Below, piece after piece: positions 14,089 to 20,270 of a stretch of DNA of 64,000 nucleotides. The notes under the pieces are model-generated. The model saw only the letters and a program-made list of their open reading frames with translations, made no database searches and had not been told where the DNA came from. Numbering within the stretch: position 1 is the stretch's first letter; each line of letters begins with the position of its first letter. Position numbers and translations under genes: made by a program. Source of the stretch: Atopobiaceae bacterium (GTDB lineage Bacteria; Actinomycetota; Coriobacteriia; Coriobacteriales; Atopobiaceae); the NCBI GenBank assembly GCA_017533825.1, contig JAFWIE010000072.1, positions 1 to 64,000 of the forward strand, in the 5' to 3' direction.

Positions 14089-14380
14089 TTGACACTCCCC
14101 ACGGCTAAAGCCTGGGGATTCCTGCTTCTGCGAGGATGCACTTGCGTGCAGGTCCAGAATCCTCTCCACAGGCGTTTCTTCCCGTGTGCCCCACGGTAGT
14201 TGGGTTTGCCATGGCTTGGTTCTCGCCACGAGTTGCGACTTGGTTCTCGTCGCAAGTACAGACACATATTTTACGAGGGGCCCGGATTTGCCCCTCAACC
14301 GCCGAATATGTGATTCTCAAAGTTCGCAACCATCATTATACCACATCCCCATGCCTAAAGGCAGGGGGTTGCAGGTTTTG
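14089..14380 (-). mobile_element. miniature IS200/IS605-type element without tnpA or tnpB
   Basis: Both ends match the full IS605-type element at 28580-30325. The right end carries the CCACGGCTAAAGCC hairpin and terminates TCAA. The left end carries the CCCCATGCCTAAAGGCAGGGG hairpin and starts CAAAA after TGAC. The interior keeps about 115 nt corresponding to the 3' end of tnpB and its omega RNA (shared CACAGGCGTTTCTTCCCGTG), but no open transposase or nuclease gene. TCAA is the right cleavage tetranucleotide of IS608, supporting the boundary. It could be mobilised in trans and may still make an omega RNA. Confidence 0.75.
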
Positions 14381-14388
14381 GTCAGACA

Positions 14389-14526
14389 GCACCGGCTAGT
14401 TTCGCATAGGCTAAGCAATGCTCTGCCAATTGAGCTACGTCTGCGGGATAAGCCCACGGACGGCACGACTCGAACGTGCAACCTTTCGATTAAGAGTCGA
14501 AGGAAGCCTATGCTTCGGCGCGGTGC
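14389..14526 (-). ncRNA. candidate Y RNA 2 (YrlA-like)
   Basis: Minus-strand 5' GCACCG pairs with 3' CGGTGC. Next comes an asymmetric loop (CGCCGAA opposite GAAACTAGC), then an 8-bp helix GCATAGGC/GCCTATGC. This is the architecture of a Ro60-binding Y RNA stem. Inside are a hairpin TTCGA-CTCTTAA-TCGAA, T arm GCACG-TTCGAGT-CGTGC, a 10-bp acceptor-like stem with one mismatch closed by CTTAT, then D arm GCTC-AATTGGCA-GAGC. The T-acceptor-D order is circularly permuted relative to tRNA, as in bacterial YrlA RNAs. Confidence 0.75.
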
Positions 14527-14532
14527 AAACGT

Positions 14533-14541
14533 ATTGTACCA
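14533..14541 (-). promoter_or_regulatory. extended -10 promoter of Y RNA 2
   Basis: Minus-strand TGGTACAAT (TGn plus TACAAT) ends 7 nt before the predicted 5' G of Y RNA 2. The same TGTGGTA(C/T)AAT string precedes Y RNA 4. Confidence 0.6.
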
Positions 14542-14553
14542 CAATATGTGAGG

Positions 14554-14757
14554 CTATTTACGATAAACTGTCCCATATGTTGGGGGAATTACGGGTTTGT
14601 GTGACGTGTAAACGACTTTGCCATCTGCGTAGAAAACTGTATGCTGCTTACTCTCATCGAGTTCTTCCGGTCTTGGCGCCATGCAATGCGGACAGTACTC
14701 ACGGTCGTTGCGGTATGTGTTTCCGCAGTATTCGCATCGAAGGAACTGGGACATCAT
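14554..14757 (-). CDS. small zinc-ribbon protein, 67 aa
   Basis: It starts at the ATG that overlaps the upstream stop (ATGATG). The sequence MMSQFLRCEYCGNTYRNDRE... has CEYC and CPHC pairs 13 residues apart, a rubredoxin-like zinc knuckle. The C-terminal half is unassigned. It is the last gene of a minus-strand run. Confidence 0.65.
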   Translation of the reverse strand: MMSQFLRCEYCGNTYRNDREYCPHCMAPRPEELDESKQHTVFYADGKVVYTSHKPVIPPTYGTVYRK

Positions 14758-15140
14758 GCTCCCAGCCACTTGTGCCACACTGATTCCTCCCCGCATTCGT
14801 CAAACGCTGTGCTGAGAATCAACATGTTCCTTGCGCTAATCTCCTGACGCGTTAGTCTGGCGACATCCTCGTCCCTGGCAATCGGCATGTTGCTCAAGCA
14901 TTCGAAGTCTATGCCGCCGTCCCGTATCGAGTCACCGACAACTATCTGCTCGCATCCCACGGCCCTGCACGCGTCGTATGCGAGTCCCATGGCATCCGCG
15001 AGCTCGCACAGATCGTTGAACAGCCTCTTCACCGACATCTGATTCGGACAGCGAATCGTCACCCACTCGCCAGCTATCGCATCGTGAAGTATGAATGCCA
15101 GCTCCCTGACCTCGGACTCGTCGGCAGTGTGAAGACTCAT
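14754..15140 (-). CDS. hypothetical protein, 128 aa
   Basis: The start ATG overlaps the previous stop by 4 bases (ATGA). MSLHTADESEVRELAFILHD... is predicted helical, with acidic character. Unknown function. Confidence 0.65.
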   Translation of the reverse strand: MSLHTADESEVRELAFILHDAIAGEWVTIRCPNQMSVKRLFNDLCELADAMGLAYDACRAVGCEQIVVGDSIRDGGIDFECLSNMPIARDEDVARLTRQEISARNMLILSTAFDECGEESVWHKWLGA

Positions 15141-15451
15141 CAATCCACCTGCTCGGAGTCGGACGCCTGAGACTCGTCGCGCAAGTCCTCCGCGACCATA
15201 CGAAGGTTCTTTCCCACGTGCCCGATGACGAACCTCACGTCGCTGAAGCATCCCGTGTGCATATGGTACATCTCGGCAGCTATGCATCGCCTATCGTTCG
15301 GGAATAATGGGTCATCGTACAGGCCCAGCTCCTCCGCCCTCACCTCGACGTAGCTGTCGAAGTCTTCAATCGTCTTCCCACATATATCGCATACGATTTC
15401 GACACTCTTGCTAATCAACCTGGTTCCCCCATTCCTGATTCGGCTTGACAC
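15140..15451 (-). CDS. hypothetical Cys-containing protein, about 103 aa
   Basis: The frame begins at GTG 15451 inside the upstream gene; a TTG a few codons later is an alternative start. A CDICGK pair near the N-terminus suggests half of a zinc site. Acidic C-terminus. Unknown function. Confidence 0.6.
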   Translation of the reverse strand: MSSRIRNGGTRLISKSVEIVCDICGKTIEDFDSYVEVRAEELGLYDDPLFPNDRRCIAAEMYHMHTGCFSDVRFVIGHVGKNLRMVAEDLRDESQASDSEQVD

Positions 15452-15821
15452 TGATTACGACACCAAGGTCGGCGCAGACGACGTCATCGACCTCGATCGG
15501 CCTTTGTATGTAGTCTGAGTACGGTTTTGCTGCCATCTGCGCCGTGTTGAAGTCGTCGAACGTCTGCGTGACCATGTGGCATCGGCTGTCGTCCTTCCAA
15601 TGAGACATCACGTAGCAGTGCTCGAGTCTGACGAGCGGGCACCACTCAGGCCTTCGGTACGCAGTTACGGCATCTTCGACGCCTTCGTAGGATGCCCCAA
15701 TGCCTGTCAAGCTCCTTTGCGCGGCCCTGCATGACCTACCATCATGCCCGACGCGTGCGTAGCACGGGCAAAACAAGCAGTCGTCGTACAAGAAGTCGAT
15801 GTTGACGGCATACATAGCCAT
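15411..15821 (-). CDS. hypothetical protein, 136 aa
   Basis: MAMYAVNIDFLYDDCLFCPC... starts behind AGGGAGAGAAC. Five Cys lie in the first 50 residues, so a metal site is possible. The C-terminal part looks beta-rich (EVDDVVCADLGVVISVK). No family recognised. Confidence 0.65.
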   Translation of the reverse strand: MAMYAVNIDFLYDDCLFCPCYARVGHDGRSCRAAQRSLTGIGASYEGVEDAVTAYRRPEWCPLVRLEHCYVMSHWKDDSRCHMVTQTFDDFNTAQMAAKPYSDYIQRPIEVDDVVCADLGVVISVKPNQEWGNQVD

Positions 15822-15830
15822 GTTCTCTCC

Positions 15831-15908
15831 CTAGTTCCTGAAGTCGTCGTGAAACGCCATGACTGCGAGCACGACGACCGACACGACGATAAACATGTAC
15901 CTATTCAT
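15831..15908 (-). CDS. single-pass membrane mini-protein, 25 aa
   Basis: MNRYMFIVVSVVVLAVMAF... is one hydrophobic span with a short charged tail. Its ATG overlaps the stop of the upstream membrane protein, so the two are translationally coupled. Unknown function. Confidence 0.55.
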   Translation of the reverse strand: MNRYMFIVVSVVVLAVMAFHDDFRN

Positions 15909-16146
15909 GCTCGTTCCCATCGAAGACTCGCTCGTAAAGCTCCAATCCGCATGCCCTGACGAACAGAACCACGACGATGAGGACGAAAATCGCGACGAGC
16001 ATCAGCGCAATCGTCACCAGAACGTTCGTGACGCCGAAAGTCGCCATCAGTACGACCAATACGAGCCACGGGAGCGCCGCAATGCACATGCAGAGCGCCA
16101 ACTTTGCCTTCTTGCCAGGTTTCATCGTCGATTTGACTCCGTTCAT
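15901..16146 (-). CDS. two-span membrane protein, 81 aa
   Basis: The chosen ATG follows AAAAAAGAGC; an in-frame GTG at 16170 would add 8 residues. The basic N-terminus (MNGVKSTMKPGKKAKLALCM) is followed by two hydrophobic segments of about 20-25 residues each, ending in an acidic tail. No holin partner or lysis gene is nearby, so no function is assigned. Confidence 0.65.
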   Translation of the reverse strand: MNGVKSTMKPGKKAKLALCMCIAALPWLVLVVLMATFGVTNVLVTIALMLVAIFVLIVVVLFVRACGLELYERVFDGNEHE

Positions 16147-16149
16147 GCT

Positions 16150-16305
16150 CTTTTTTGCCGCCAATGGCACCTTCAGACACTATTTTATGCCGTTTCAGGC
16201 ATTTTTTCGTGCTCAGAGCACGTTTTTTGCGGCGCAAGGCATCGCAATGCGATTCACAAGGCCACATTTGGCCGTATGATGCCATCTTTATGCGCAAATC
16301 CCCTA
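16150..16305 (-). other. intergenic hairpin cluster
   Basis: About 150 bases hold four short palindromes separated by A-rich spacers: GGCCAAATGTGGCC, TCGCATTGCGA, CGTGCTCTGAGCACG and ATGCCTGAAACGGCAT. A frame reads through in one direction but has no good start signal. The stretch could be a structured RNA or an operator array. Confidence 0.4.
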
Positions 16306-16309
16306 TTTT

Positions 16310-16672
16310 TCAGAATTTTTTGGCTCCGAGCCACCTTTTACGAACGAATTCAGCTCTTCTTCGTGCCTTTCGAGCATGTTTCTGTATTCCCAGTAGCATT
16401 TTGGGCACAGAACTACGTCCTTTCCGGCCACCGGAACGATCGTCCTCCGTCTCTTGATTGAGCCACATCGCATCGATCATCTTCTTGTCGACCCTGTCGG
16501 CACTCAGGTGAACCACCGGCAATTCACCGCTGCGAAACGACAGCTCGATGGAGTACTCCTGACACCCCTCCGTGAACGCGTCGGCGAGCTTGTCGGCGTT
16601 CTCGCGCATCCATTCGCCGAACCTGTCCAGCACGGCGACGGTATTACTCCTGAACCTTTTTTGCTGCGTCAT
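16310..16672 (-). CDS. hypothetical protein, 120 aa
   Basis: The ATG follows AAGGGAGGCAAGGC. MTQQKRFRSNTVAVLDRFGE... begins with an amphipathic helix and ends very basic (KHARKARRRAEFVRKRW). It is the first gene after the tRNA cluster. Unknown function. Confidence 0.65.
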   Translation of the reverse strand: MTQQKRFRSNTVAVLDRFGEWMRENADKLADAFTEGCQEYSIELSFRSGELPVVHLSADRVDKKMIDAMWLNQETEDDRSGGRKGRSSVPKMLLGIQKHARKARRRAEFVRKRWLGAKKF

Positions 16673-16693
16673 GCCTTGCCTCCCTTGTCTCTT

Positions 16694-16725
16694 GATAAAG
16701 AAACACGGACGACAGACGTCGTCCG
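16694..16725 (-). promoter_or_regulatory. hairpin plus TTTATCAAGAGAC leader element (copy 1)
   Basis: On the minus strand CGGACGAC-GTCT-GTCGTCCG is followed by TGTTTCTTTATCAAGAGAC and then the Shine-Dalgarno of the 120-aa gene. The same hairpin-plus-TTTATCAAG motif precedes two other genes (19969 and 26102). The hairpin can terminate the upstream tRNA transcript. Confidence 0.6.
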
Positions 16726-16737
16726 CATACGAGTTTT

Positions 16738-16812
16738 TGGCTTCCCCGCGTCGATTCGAACGACGTCCTCAAGAGCCAGAGTCTTGCGTTCTGCCAAGTG
16801 AACTACGGGGAA
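16738..16812 (-). tRNA. tRNA-Gln (CTG)
   Basis: A full cloverleaf folds: acceptor TTCCCCG/CGGGGAA, D arm GTTC-GAAC, anticodon stem CAAGA/TCTTG with loop CTCTGGC, T arm CGTCG-TTCGAAT-CGACG. The discriminator is G and the 3' CCA is encoded. Confidence 0.9.
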
Positions 16813-16813
16813 G

Positions 16814-16888
16814 TGGCAGGAGGTGCAGGACTCGAACCTGCAATCGGCGGTTTTGGAGACCGCTGCCATACCATTAGGCCAACCCCCT
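16814..16888 (-). tRNA. tRNA-Trp (CCA)
   Basis: Acceptor AGGGGGT/ACCTCCT, D arm GCC-GGC, anticodon loop CTCCAAA in stem GCGGT/ACCGC, T arm GCAGG-TTCGAGT-CCTGC. Discriminator G and encoded CCA. Confidence 0.9.
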
Positions 16889-16891
16889 GTC

Positions 16892-16966
16892 TGGTGGCGG
16901 GGGCGGGAGTCGAACCCGCAATCCCTAGCTTATGAGGCTAGTGGCGTACCGTTGGCCTACCCCGCG
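16892..16966 (-). tRNA. tRNA with CAT anticodon (Met or Ile2)
   Basis: Anticodon loop CTCATAA in stem CTAGC/GCTAG, T arm GCGGG-TTCGACT-CCCGC, encoded CCA. The acceptor has a C1-C72 mismatch (CGCGGGG/CCCCGCC), a feature recalling initiators, but the anticodon stem lacks the three G-C pairs of initiator tRNA. Elongator Met or lysidine-modified Ile tRNA are both possible. Confidence 0.85.
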
Positions 16967-16967
16967 A

Positions 16968-17043
16968 TGGCTGGGACGGTGGGCCACGATCCCACGACTT
17001 TCGGCTTAACAGGCCGACGCTCTACCAGCTGAGCTACATCCCA
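16968..17043 (-). tRNA. tRNA-Asn (GTT)
   Basis: Acceptor TGGGATG/CGTCCCA, D arm GCTC-GAGC, anticodon loop CTGTTAA in stem TCGGC/GCCGA, T stem GTGGG/CCCAC, encoded CCA. The T loop is ATCGTGG instead of a TTCRANY loop, which is unusual. First gene of the tRNA cluster in the transcription direction. Confidence 0.85.
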
Positions 17044-17046
17044 GTG

Positions 17047-17072
17047 CCGAGGACGTTGGCTTGGCGTCCTCG
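17047..17072 (-). promoter_or_regulatory. stem-loop upstream of the tRNA cluster
   Basis: GAGGACG and CGTCCTC pair across a 9-base lo op just upstream of tRNA-Asn. A second palindrome (CATGCG-N8-CGCATG) lies at 17076-17095. There is no T run. They may be processing sites in the tRNA precursor. Confidence 0.35.
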
Positions 17073-17131
17073 CGACATGCGTTTCTGGCCGCATGCTGGC
17101 CGTCCCCACAAGCGGGACTCGCAACGGAAGG

Positions 17132-17641
17132 CTACTCGACGAACTCGACCTCGTCGCAGGAGACAAGGTCGGAGCAGATGAACACGCCGGAGTCGTCGGT
17201 GAACACGTCACGCGCGACGTCCTCGTACGTCATCGTCGCGACGCCGAACGCCGACGATATGTCGTCGTTCCTGAACTGCGCCACGTCGGGCTCGAACACC
17301 GCGTACGTGAACTTGCCTCCGGGCACGTCCACCGATATCGAGCCGCTGAACACCGGGTTGCCGTCGAACGCGATGCGGAAGCGCTGCTCCGCGGTGACCT
17401 CTTCGTTCGACGGAACGATATCGACGCCGAGCGTGACGTTGCCGAACTCGTACTTGTCCGGCATGAGCGTGTCGAGCGCGTCTGCCTTGGTCGGATTGTC
17501 CACGTAGAGCCTCACGTTGTACGGGTCCTCGTCATCGTAGACGACGGAGACCTCTGCGTCATAGGCGAACAGCGCCTTGATCTTCTGCACCTGGACGTAC
17601 CACGGCGACGACAGCTTGGCTTCTACATTCGTTTCCGGCAT
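17132..17641 (-). CDS. hypothetical protein, 169 aa
   Basis: The start is the ATG behind AAGGAGGAACGA. MPETNVEAKLSSPWYVQVQK... looks beta-rich and acidic, with no known catalytic motif. It is preceded by AT-rich sequence with TATAGT and TAGAAT that could hold a promoter. Its position just upstream of the tRNAs says nothing about function. Confidence 0.65.
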   Translation of the reverse strand: MPETNVEAKLSSPWYVQVQKIKALFAYDAEVSVVYDDEDPYNVRLYVDNPTKADALDTLMPDKYEFGNVTLGVDIVPSNEEVTAEQRFRIAFDGNPVFSGSISVDVPGGKFTYAVFEPDVAQFRNDDISSAFGVATMTYEDVARDVFTDDSGVFICSDLVSCDEVEFVE

Positions 17642-17691
17642 TCGTTCCTCCTTGGTGAACCTTATATGCAAACTATATTCTAATGCATATC

Positions 17692-17868
17692 CTAGCTATT
17701 TGCAATGGCGATGACGATGAACAAGACGACGCCGATTGCGAACGGCACCCATATGGGCATGAGCACGACCCACCACGGCCAGTCGACCACGCCGACTATC
17801 TTGAACGCTATGAACATCACCGCCAGAAGGTCTAGGAACGTGATACCGGTCCTTGTGTTCTCGCTCAT
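17692..17868 (-). CDS. small membrane protein, 58 aa
   Basis: MSENTRTGITFLDLLAVMFI... has two hydrophobic segments around a VDWPWWVVLMPIWVP turn. This WPWWVVL-P-W-P pattern matches a widespread family of tiny two-span proteins in phages and prophages, sometimes named transmembrane Fragile-X-F-like, function unknown. It probably sits in the host inner membrane. Confidence 0.7.
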   Translation of the reverse strand: MSENTRTGITFLDLLAVMFIAFKIVGVVDWPWWVVLMPIWVPFAIGVVLFIVIAIANS

Positions 17869-17956
17869 TGTAAGCCCCTATTTTGCCTCTGAGTCGCAAT
17901 AACGACTACTAACCCATAATTGACGAGAAAACGCCGAATAAGGCCATCTGAGCGCC

Positions 17957-18208
17957 TTATTCGGCACATCCTATCGGATACGCAATCTCGTCTCGCGGCA
18001 CCGCCTCGAAGTTGGTCCCGAGCCTGTCAAGCCTGACCCTCTGGACGTCGACGTACGCGCCTCCCTCGACGCGCTCTATGATGGCTATCTCGTATCCGCC
18101 GTCGGCCACGTCCATCTTGGTGGCCTGCCACACGGTACCCTTCTCTATCTCGAACGGATAGCCGCCCTCGCGCGTCTCGAACGTCTCGGTACACCTTCTC
18201 AGCATCAT
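17957..18208 (-). CDS. hypothetical protein, 83 aa
   Basis: MMLRRCTETFETREGGYPFE... is compact and beta-rich (GTVWQATKMDVADGGYEIAI). It is the first gene after the promoter at 18242-18250. Unknown function. Confidence 0.65.
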   Translation of the reverse strand: MMLRRCTETFETREGGYPFEIEKGTVWQATKMDVADGGYEIAIIERVEGGAYVDVQRVRLDRLGTNFEAVPRDEIAYPIGCAE

Positions 18209-18241
18209 GCCGCCCTTCGTCGTAAAGTGGGACAGTGCTGT

Positions 18242-18250
18242 ATTATAACA
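18242..18250 (-). promoter_or_regulatory. extended -10 promoter (minus strand)
   Basis: TGTTATAAT on the minus strand is a perfect extended -10. No -35 consensus is visible at 17-bp spacing. It lies 34 bases upstream of the 83-aa gene. Confidence 0.6.
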
Positions 18251-18273
18251 TAAACTATACGGTATATCTATCC

Positions 18274-18963
18274 TTATTCGCTATTGCCAGACTTTGCGTT
18301 CGTCGTCGACGTGCTCCCGCCAAGCAGCAGCGACACGACCTCGCGCTCGGTGTCTATCCTCTTGGCGTCGACCATCATCTGCGTCCTCATCCGGCTCTCC
18401 GCCACCATGTCAAGACTGTTGACGGTCACCTTCCACACGCTCCGCTCGTACAGGCCGAGCATCTCGCTCTGCCGCTCTCCGGGAACGTACCCGTTCCCGT
18501 CCTGCTCGGACGTGTAGCCAACGATGGCCCACCGCATGACGTCGAACCTCTTGCGCAGCCACGCCTCGCACTCTATCGGGGTGCCGGTGAACGTCATGTC
18601 GTCGGTAGGTTCGTACCTCTGCGGCGCCTCGAACACGGTCTTGCCCTCGAGCCCGCCGCTTGCCCACAGTCTGAGGAAGTTGTGGGCGCTGCGTATCTCC
18701 TTGTCGGTGGCGTCCGTGTCCCAGAACGCGCCGTTGCGCTCGAGCCTTATCAGCCTGTCGCCGTCTATGATCCTCACGACGTCGTACTTCTTCACCGACG
18801 GGTCTGCGAGCAGTCCCATCTGCGACGTGATTATCGGCTCGAGCGCCTCCATCGCAGCGAGCGACTCGTTCCATCCATGCATGCACGTCGGCATGACCGA
18901 GTCGGGGTCGAACGTCACGACGGACCTCTCCTCGGTCGTTGTCTCTTGATTAGTCGTCGGCAA
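18274..18963 (-). CDS. hypothetical protein, 229 aa
   Basis: MPTTNQETTTEERSVVTFDP... has a Thr/Glu-rich N-terminus, then a mixed alpha/beta region with IIDGDRLIRLERNGAFWDTD and a helical C-terminal third. Its start overlaps the upstream gene by 14 bases. No domain recognised. Confidence 0.65.
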   Translation of the reverse strand: MPTTNQETTTEERSVVTFDPDSVMPTCMHGWNESLAAMEALEPIITSQMGLLADPSVKKYDVVRIIDGDRLIRLERNGAFWDTDATDKEIRSAHNFLRLWASGGLEGKTVFEAPQRYEPTDDMTFTGTPIECEAWLRKRFDVMRWAIVGYTSEQDGNGYVPGERQSEMLGLYERSVWKVTVNSLDMVAESRMRTQMMVDAKRIDTEREVVSLLLGGSTSTTNAKSGNSE

Positions 18964-19393
18964 AGCCTGCCTCCTTCAGCCTCACGTAACCTATCCGGTC
19001 ACATTCCCTCATTGCCAAGTCGCGCATCATCTCGGTGACGCGCACTCCCTGCCCGACGTAGCGTGCGGTCTTCCCGATGCTCATGCCCTCGACGTAGTAC
19101 AGCTCGATGACGTCCGCCATGTCGTCCCCGAACGTCCTCCGCACGCCGATGAGCAGCCTTCTTGCCTCGGTTATCGACCTCATGCACTCGGCCCTCTCGG
19201 CCTTGAACTCCTCCTCTGCGACCAACTTGCGTATCACCTGTCGCGACGGGTCGAGGATGCCGTTCTTCGAGTGCCTCTCGTAGCTGTGTCCCTGAACCCC
19301 TATGCTGTCGCTGAGCTCGCCGAGCTCCGCGTCTATCCTGCCGATGTCGACATGCGCGTCCCTCGCTGCCATGAACACCTCACTCGGAAGCAT
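18950..19393 (-). CDS. sigma-region-4-like HTH protein, 147 aa
   Basis: The start chosen is MLPSEVFMAARDAHVDIGRI, behind GGCAGGGCACGT. The C-terminal segment MADVIELYYVEGMSIGKTAR followed by YVGQGVRVTEMMRDLAM resembles the HTH of sigma-70 region 4 and of ArpU/RinA-type phage late regulators. It may activate a set of phage genes. The assignment is by pattern, not by close family match. Confidence 0.55.
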   Translation of the reverse strand: MLPSEVFMAARDAHVDIGRIDAELGELSDSIGVQGHSYERHSKNGILDPSRQVIRKLVAEEEFKAERAECMRSITEARRLLIGVRRTFGDDMADVIELYYVEGMSIGKTARYVGQGVRVTEMMRDLAMRECDRIGYVRLKEAGFADD

Positions 19394-19676
19394 ACGTGCC
19401 CTGCCTTTCGTCACGGGTCGTGAGATGCCATGCGCCGCATATCGGGCATCTGTACGCGCGGTGCGTGACGTTGTACATCGCAGTGTACCGCGCTGCCATC
19501 TCCTCGGCATGTCGCATCGTGGCATACGACCGCTTCCTGCCGCACATCCTATGCGCCCTCTCGCCGTACTCGCTCGTCACGTCGGCGTCTCGCTTGTCCT
19601 TGACCCTCCTCTTCTCCTTGTTGACGTACCTGAGAAACCTCGCCATGGCACGCCTCGTGTGCCTGCCAGCCCTCAT
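19380..19676 (-). CDS. basic protein with CPICG zinc-like motif, 98 aa
   Basis: The start (MRAGRHTRRAMARFLRYVNK) follows TGGAGGCGGTCTC. The N-terminal two thirds are strongly basic. The C-terminal YRCPICGAWHLTTRDE is a motif seen in many small phage proteins of unknown role. Nucleic-acid binding is likely from charge only. Confidence 0.65.
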   Translation of the reverse strand: MRAGRHTRRAMARFLRYVNKEKRRVKDKRDADVTSEYGERAHRMCGRKRSYATMRHAEEMAARYTAMYNVTHRAYRCPICGAWHLTTRDERQGTYASE

Positions 19677-19969
19677 GAGACCGCCTCCACAGCCTCGTCG
19701 ACGGTCACCATGACGGCGTCCTCGTCGTCGGTGGCAAGCTCGAGGAACCCGAACTTCCACCCTTTGGACACTCCGACTCTCTCGTTGTCGGGAGTTATGA
19801 CGTGCGAGCAGGATATCACGTGCGTGTGACCGTCACGCTCGATGATGGTCTTCTCGATGTGATACAGCTCGCCGTCCTCGCCTTCGTACTCGCCGTCATT
19901 CTCGCCGAACTCTATTCCCGAATCGCAAAGCCTCTCCCTGAGCTCCCTCACATTGGGGTTCAGCCGCAT
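19673..19969 (-). CDS. hypothetical acidic protein, 98 aa
   Basis: The ATG follows GGAGGAAGCG. MRLNPNVRELRERLCDSGIE... has an N-terminal helix and an acidic beta-rich remainder (GENDGEYEGEDGELYHIEKT). It is the first gene after leader element copy 2. Confidence 0.7.
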   Translation of the reverse strand: MRLNPNVRELRERLCDSGIEFGENDGEYEGEDGELYHIEKTIIERDGHTHVISCSHVITPDNERVGVSKGWKFGFLELATDDEDAVMVTVDEAVEAVS

Positions 19970-19983
19970 CGCTTCCTCCAATC

Positions 19984-20028
19984 GTCGTCTCTTGATAAAG
20001 GGACGCCCATGCGTGGCACGGGCGTCCC
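19984..20028 (-). promoter_or_regulatory. hairpin plus TTTATCAAGAGAC leader element (copy 2)
   Basis: GGGACGCCC and GGGCGTCCC form a strong stem followed on the minus strand by TTTATCAAGAGACGACGATT and then GGAGG and the ATG at 19969. It probably terminates the transcript from the Acb2-like gene and marks a new unit. Confidence 0.65.
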
Positions 20029-20034
20029 GCAAAG

Positions 20035-20262
20035 CTAGAACTGCCGGAGGTTGCCGGACTCGGCAATCGCCTTGTTGGCACGCATCACCACATCCTCCAA
20101 CCGGAGGAACGCAACGCTCTTGTTCCTGCCATCTGGGCATAGGTCGTTGATGCACATGGCGAGGTCCTTCGCCACGTGCCGTATGCACTCGATTCGCAGC
20201 CTTTGCTCCTCGTTCAGCTCGTGTCCGTCGAACCTCGCGTCTATCTCGTCTCTCGTGAGCAT
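20035..20262 (-). CDS. Acb2/Tad1-hairpin-like protein (candidate cyclic-oligonucleotide sponge)
   Basis: The 75-residue protein starts behind AGGAGGAGAG. The core RHVAKDLAMCINDLCPDGRN-KSVAF-LEDVVMRANKAIAES matches the conserved pattern of the Acb2/Tad1 helical hairpin family: 'IR..A..LA..I...CP.SRE.SLAL..LEEAVMWAN.AIA'. Family members form hexamers that bind cyclic di- and trinucleotides and so block CBASS, or Thoeris signals in Tad1 proteins. Here the Ser-Arg-Glu step is Gly-Arg-Asn and Trp is Arg, so ligand binding should not be assumed. It lies directly downstream of the formate/nitrite channel gene. Confidence 0.7.
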   Translation of the reverse strand: MLTRDEIDARFDGHELNEEQRLRIECIRHVAKDLAMCINDLCPDGRNKSVAFLRLEDVVMRANKAIAESGNLRQF

Positions 20263-20270
20263 CTCTCCTC

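Noticed and set aside
14389..14526. Normal tRNA-Lys (CTT) gene
   Set aside because: An anticodon-like loop CTCTTAA and T arm are present, but the D arm follows the T arm instead of preceding the anticodon, and the ends pair as a Ro-binding stem; a permuted YrlA module fits better.
14136..14551. Plus-strand frames across the Y RNA / miniature element region
   Set aside because: They cross RNA hairpins and element ends; the minus-strand RNA structures explain the sequence better.
15905..16297. 130-aa minus-strand frame overlapping the two-span membrane protein
   Set aside because: Only a TTG start; its C-terminal part is Arg-rich out-of-frame shadow of the membrane gene.
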